NCBI GenBank assembly: GCA_022820365.1
Contig: JAJEFO010000006.1
Span: forward strand, 1 to 64,000
DNA length: 64,000 nt
Source of the DNA: Silicimonas sp.
GTDB lineage: Bacteria > Pseudomonadota > Alphaproteobacteria > Rhodobacterales > Rhodobacteraceae
Direction of reading: 5' to 3'
Shown here: positions 62,719 through 64,000 of the stretch, piece by piece
How the letters are laid out: every line of letters begins with the position of its first letter
Position numbering within the stretch: the stretch's first letter is position 1
Program-made: the position numbers and the translations under genes
The notes under the pieces: model-generated
Told to the model about the DNA's origin: nothing
The model's database searches: none
What the model saw: only the letters and a program-made list of their open reading frames with translations

Positions 62719-62788
62719 TCTTGTCAAAACCTAGGTAGACACGCAGTATCCTGGTCGATGTTTCGAACAGTTCAGACGGAGGTCTACA

Positions 62789-63799
62789 ATGAAAGCTCTT
62801 GGTTACAGCGAAAGGGGGCCGGTTTCGACACCGAACTCGGTCGTCGAATTCGACGCGGACATGCCCGTTCCCGGTGCGCGCGATCTGCTGGTTGAAGTGC
62901 GTGGCGTCTCGGTCAATCCGGTCGACGTGAAGGTCCGTGCAAACCGCCCGCCTGAAGGCACTCGCATCCTAGGCTTTGACGCGGCCGGCATCGTCAAGGA
63001 AATCGGCACCGACGTTACGGCGTTCAAACCGGGCGACGAGGTGTTTTATGCCGGCGAATTCACCCGTCCGGGGAGCAATGCCGAGTTTCAGGCAGTGGAC
63101 GAGCGCTTGGTGGGTCGTAAGCCGTCCTCGCTCAGCTTTTCCGAAGCCGCCGGCATGCCGCTGACCAGCATCACCGCTTGGGAGATGCTGTTTGACAGTT
63201 TTGGCATCAAGGAGGGTGACTGCGACGGGGATGCGCTCCTGATCATTGGCGCCGCCGGGGGCGTCGGGTCGATCCTGATCCAGCTGGCCAAGAAACTGAC
63301 AGGCCTGACCGTTGTGGCAAGTGCGTCGCGCGATGACACGGTCGCGTGGGTCAAGAAAATGGGCGCAGACCATGTGGTCAACCATCGCAACCCGCTGAAC
63401 GAAGAGATGAAGGCACTCGACATCTCACCAAAATATGTCGCCACGCTGAATCAGACGGACAAGCATTTCGACGCCATTATCGACCTGATCAAGCCGCGGG
63501 GTCATATCGCGCTGATTGACGATCCACAGGACATCAATATTGGCGCAATCAAGCTCAAGGCCCTGTCGTATAGCTGGGAGTTCATGTTTGCACGATCGAT
63601 GTTCCAGACCGAAGACATGGACGCACAGTCCGAACTGCTCAACCGCGTGTCCGCAATGCTGGACGATGGCTCGTTGATCTCGACAGTGAACAGGCACTGC
63701 GGGACCATGAGCGAGACCACCCTGCGAGAGGCACTCGCCCATCAAGAAGAGGGATCCGCAATCGGCAAGACCGTTTTGGACGGGTTCTGCGACGCATAA
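62789..63799 (+). CDS. Zinc-type quinone oxidoreductase-like (MDR superfamily)
   Basis: This 336-residue protein belongs to the zeta-crystallin-like medium-chain reductases. It shows [16 protein letters not shown] (about residues 37-52), [15 protein letters not shown] (about 59-73) and the nucleotide motif [18 protein letters not shown] (about 151-168). No structural zinc cysteines are seen, so it probably reduces quinones or enals with NADPH. It is divergent from the HxlR regulator, an arrangement typical of electrophile-stress genes. An SDR gene follows after 3 bp. Confidence 0.92.
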   Translation: MKALGYSERGPVSTPNSVVEFDADMPVPGARDLLVEVRGVSVNPVDVKVRANRPPEGTRILGFDAAGIVKEIGTDVTAFKPGDEVFYAGEFTRPGSNAEFQAVDERLVGRKPSSLSFSEAAGMPLTSITAWEMLFDSFGIKEGDCDGDALLIIGAAGGVGSILIQLAKKLTGLTVVASASRDDTVAWVKKMGADHVVNHRNPLNEEMKALDISPKYVATLNQTDKHFDAIIDLIKPRGHIALIDDPQDINIGAIKLKALSYSWEFMFARSMFQTEDMDAQSELLNRVSAMLDDGSLISTVNRHCGTMSETTLREALAHQEEGSAIGKTVLDGFCDA

Positions 63800-63802
63800 G
63801 TC

Positions 63803-64000
63803 ATGGAACGACCGCTGGAAGGCAAGGTCATCATCGTCACCGGTGCCACGGGCGGCATCGGTGTCGAAACCGTCAAGCGCCTGACTGACGACGGGGCCAC
63901 CGTCGTCGCTTCAGGTCGCAACATGAACCGGTTGCACAAGCTTGCCGCAATTGGCCCGAATGTCGTGGCGCATCAATCCGACGTGTCAAGCGAAGACGAG
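63803..64000 (+). CDS. Short-chain dehydrogenase/reductase (cut by window end)
   Basis: The first 66 codons are present: the glycine motif VTGATGGIGVETVKRL at about residues 12-27, then VVASGRNMNRLHKL. It starts 3 bp after the quinone oxidoreductase-like gene and should be co-transcribed under HxlR control. The catalytic part lies beyond the window. Confidence 0.85.
   Translation, partial: MERPLEGKVIIVTGATGGIGVETVKRLTDDGATVVASGRNMNRLHKLAAIGPNVVAHQSDVSSEDE

Noticed and set aside
1-64000. tRNA or rRNA genes and CRISPR arrays
   Set aside because: I looked for T-loop signatures such as GGTTCGAATCC, rRNA-like conserved blocks and regularly spaced repeats with unique spacers. None was found; the only regular repeats are the contiguous 22-bp units at 51-138.

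Overview
The window is about 64 kb of GC-rich DNA with tightly packed genes, many joined by 4-bp ATGA overlaps. It looks like the chromosome or a large replicon of an alphaproteobacterium, probably Rhodobacterales-like. The basis is a phosphatidylcholine synthase with the Pcs-type CDP-alcohol motif, a sulfoacetaldehyde acetyltransferase (Xsc), hydroxysqualene-route hpnC/D/E genes, a small conserved protein of a type I associate with Rhodobacteraceae, and a large load of ABC, TRAP and TTT uptake systems. I found no rRNA, tRNA, CRISPR array or complete mobile element. Four 22-bp tandem repeats at the left edge may be the end of an insertion sequence.

Layout. (1) 394-11044: a sugar ABC importer (ATPase divergent from binding protein and two permeases) faces a five-gene minus-strand operon of TIM-barrel isomerase, ribokinase-like kinase, BtpA/SgcQ-like protein, M42 peptidase-like protein and FGGY kinase. 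The M42 + BtpA pair recalls sgcX/sgcQ of enterobacteria. (2) 11381-18128: PEP-mutase/isocitrate-lyase-family enzyme, phosphatidylcholine synthase, citrate synthase, short phosphotransacetylase, Xsc and a small conserved protein. (3) 18348-27609: an eight-gene plus-strand operon of a complete ABC importer with enlarged permeases, three Gfo/Idh/MocA dehydrogenases and a CE15-like (glucuronoyl esterase family) protein without a signal peptide. (4) 27867-29999: fatty acid desaturase and a divergent exported protein of unknown function. (5) 30501-37290: TctC-TctB-TctA followed by AtuA-like, DUF4387, CaiB-type CoA transferase and a compact citryl-CoA-lyase-like protein. (6) 37331-40845: SDR, 6-phosphogluconate dehydrogenase, AbrB-type membrane protein.

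(7) 41290-44401: hpnC convergent to hpnD-hpnE (squalene from farnesyl diphosphate). (8) 44660-50182: STAS protein, thiolase, choline-sulfatase-like sulfatase and aldehyde dehydrogenase. (9) 50190-61872: a GntR/UTRA regulator and ten co-directional genes (SDR, split transketolase, NAD-dependent epimerase, TRAP binding protein, fused TRAP permease, SDR, BKACE/DUF849, SDR, zinc alcohol dehydrogenase). A perfect AGAGGTCTGACCTCT dyad lies in front of the operon, and a near copy lies in front of the regulator. (10) 62299-64000: HxlR regulator divergent from a quinone oxidoreductase-like gene and an SDR cut by the window end.

The window is therefore a run of substrate-specific import-and-degradation modules. 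The two I consider most likely to be poorly described pathways are the Tct/AtuA/DUF4387/CaiB/lyase module and the GntR/TRAP/split-transketolase/BKACE operon. In three binding-protein-to-permease junctions (two ABC, one TRAP) strong paired hairpins sit in the spacer, which would let the binding protein be made in excess of the permeases. Starts were refined by Shine-Dalgarno sequence and overlap where possible. Functions rest on motif and family recognition only; no database search was run.
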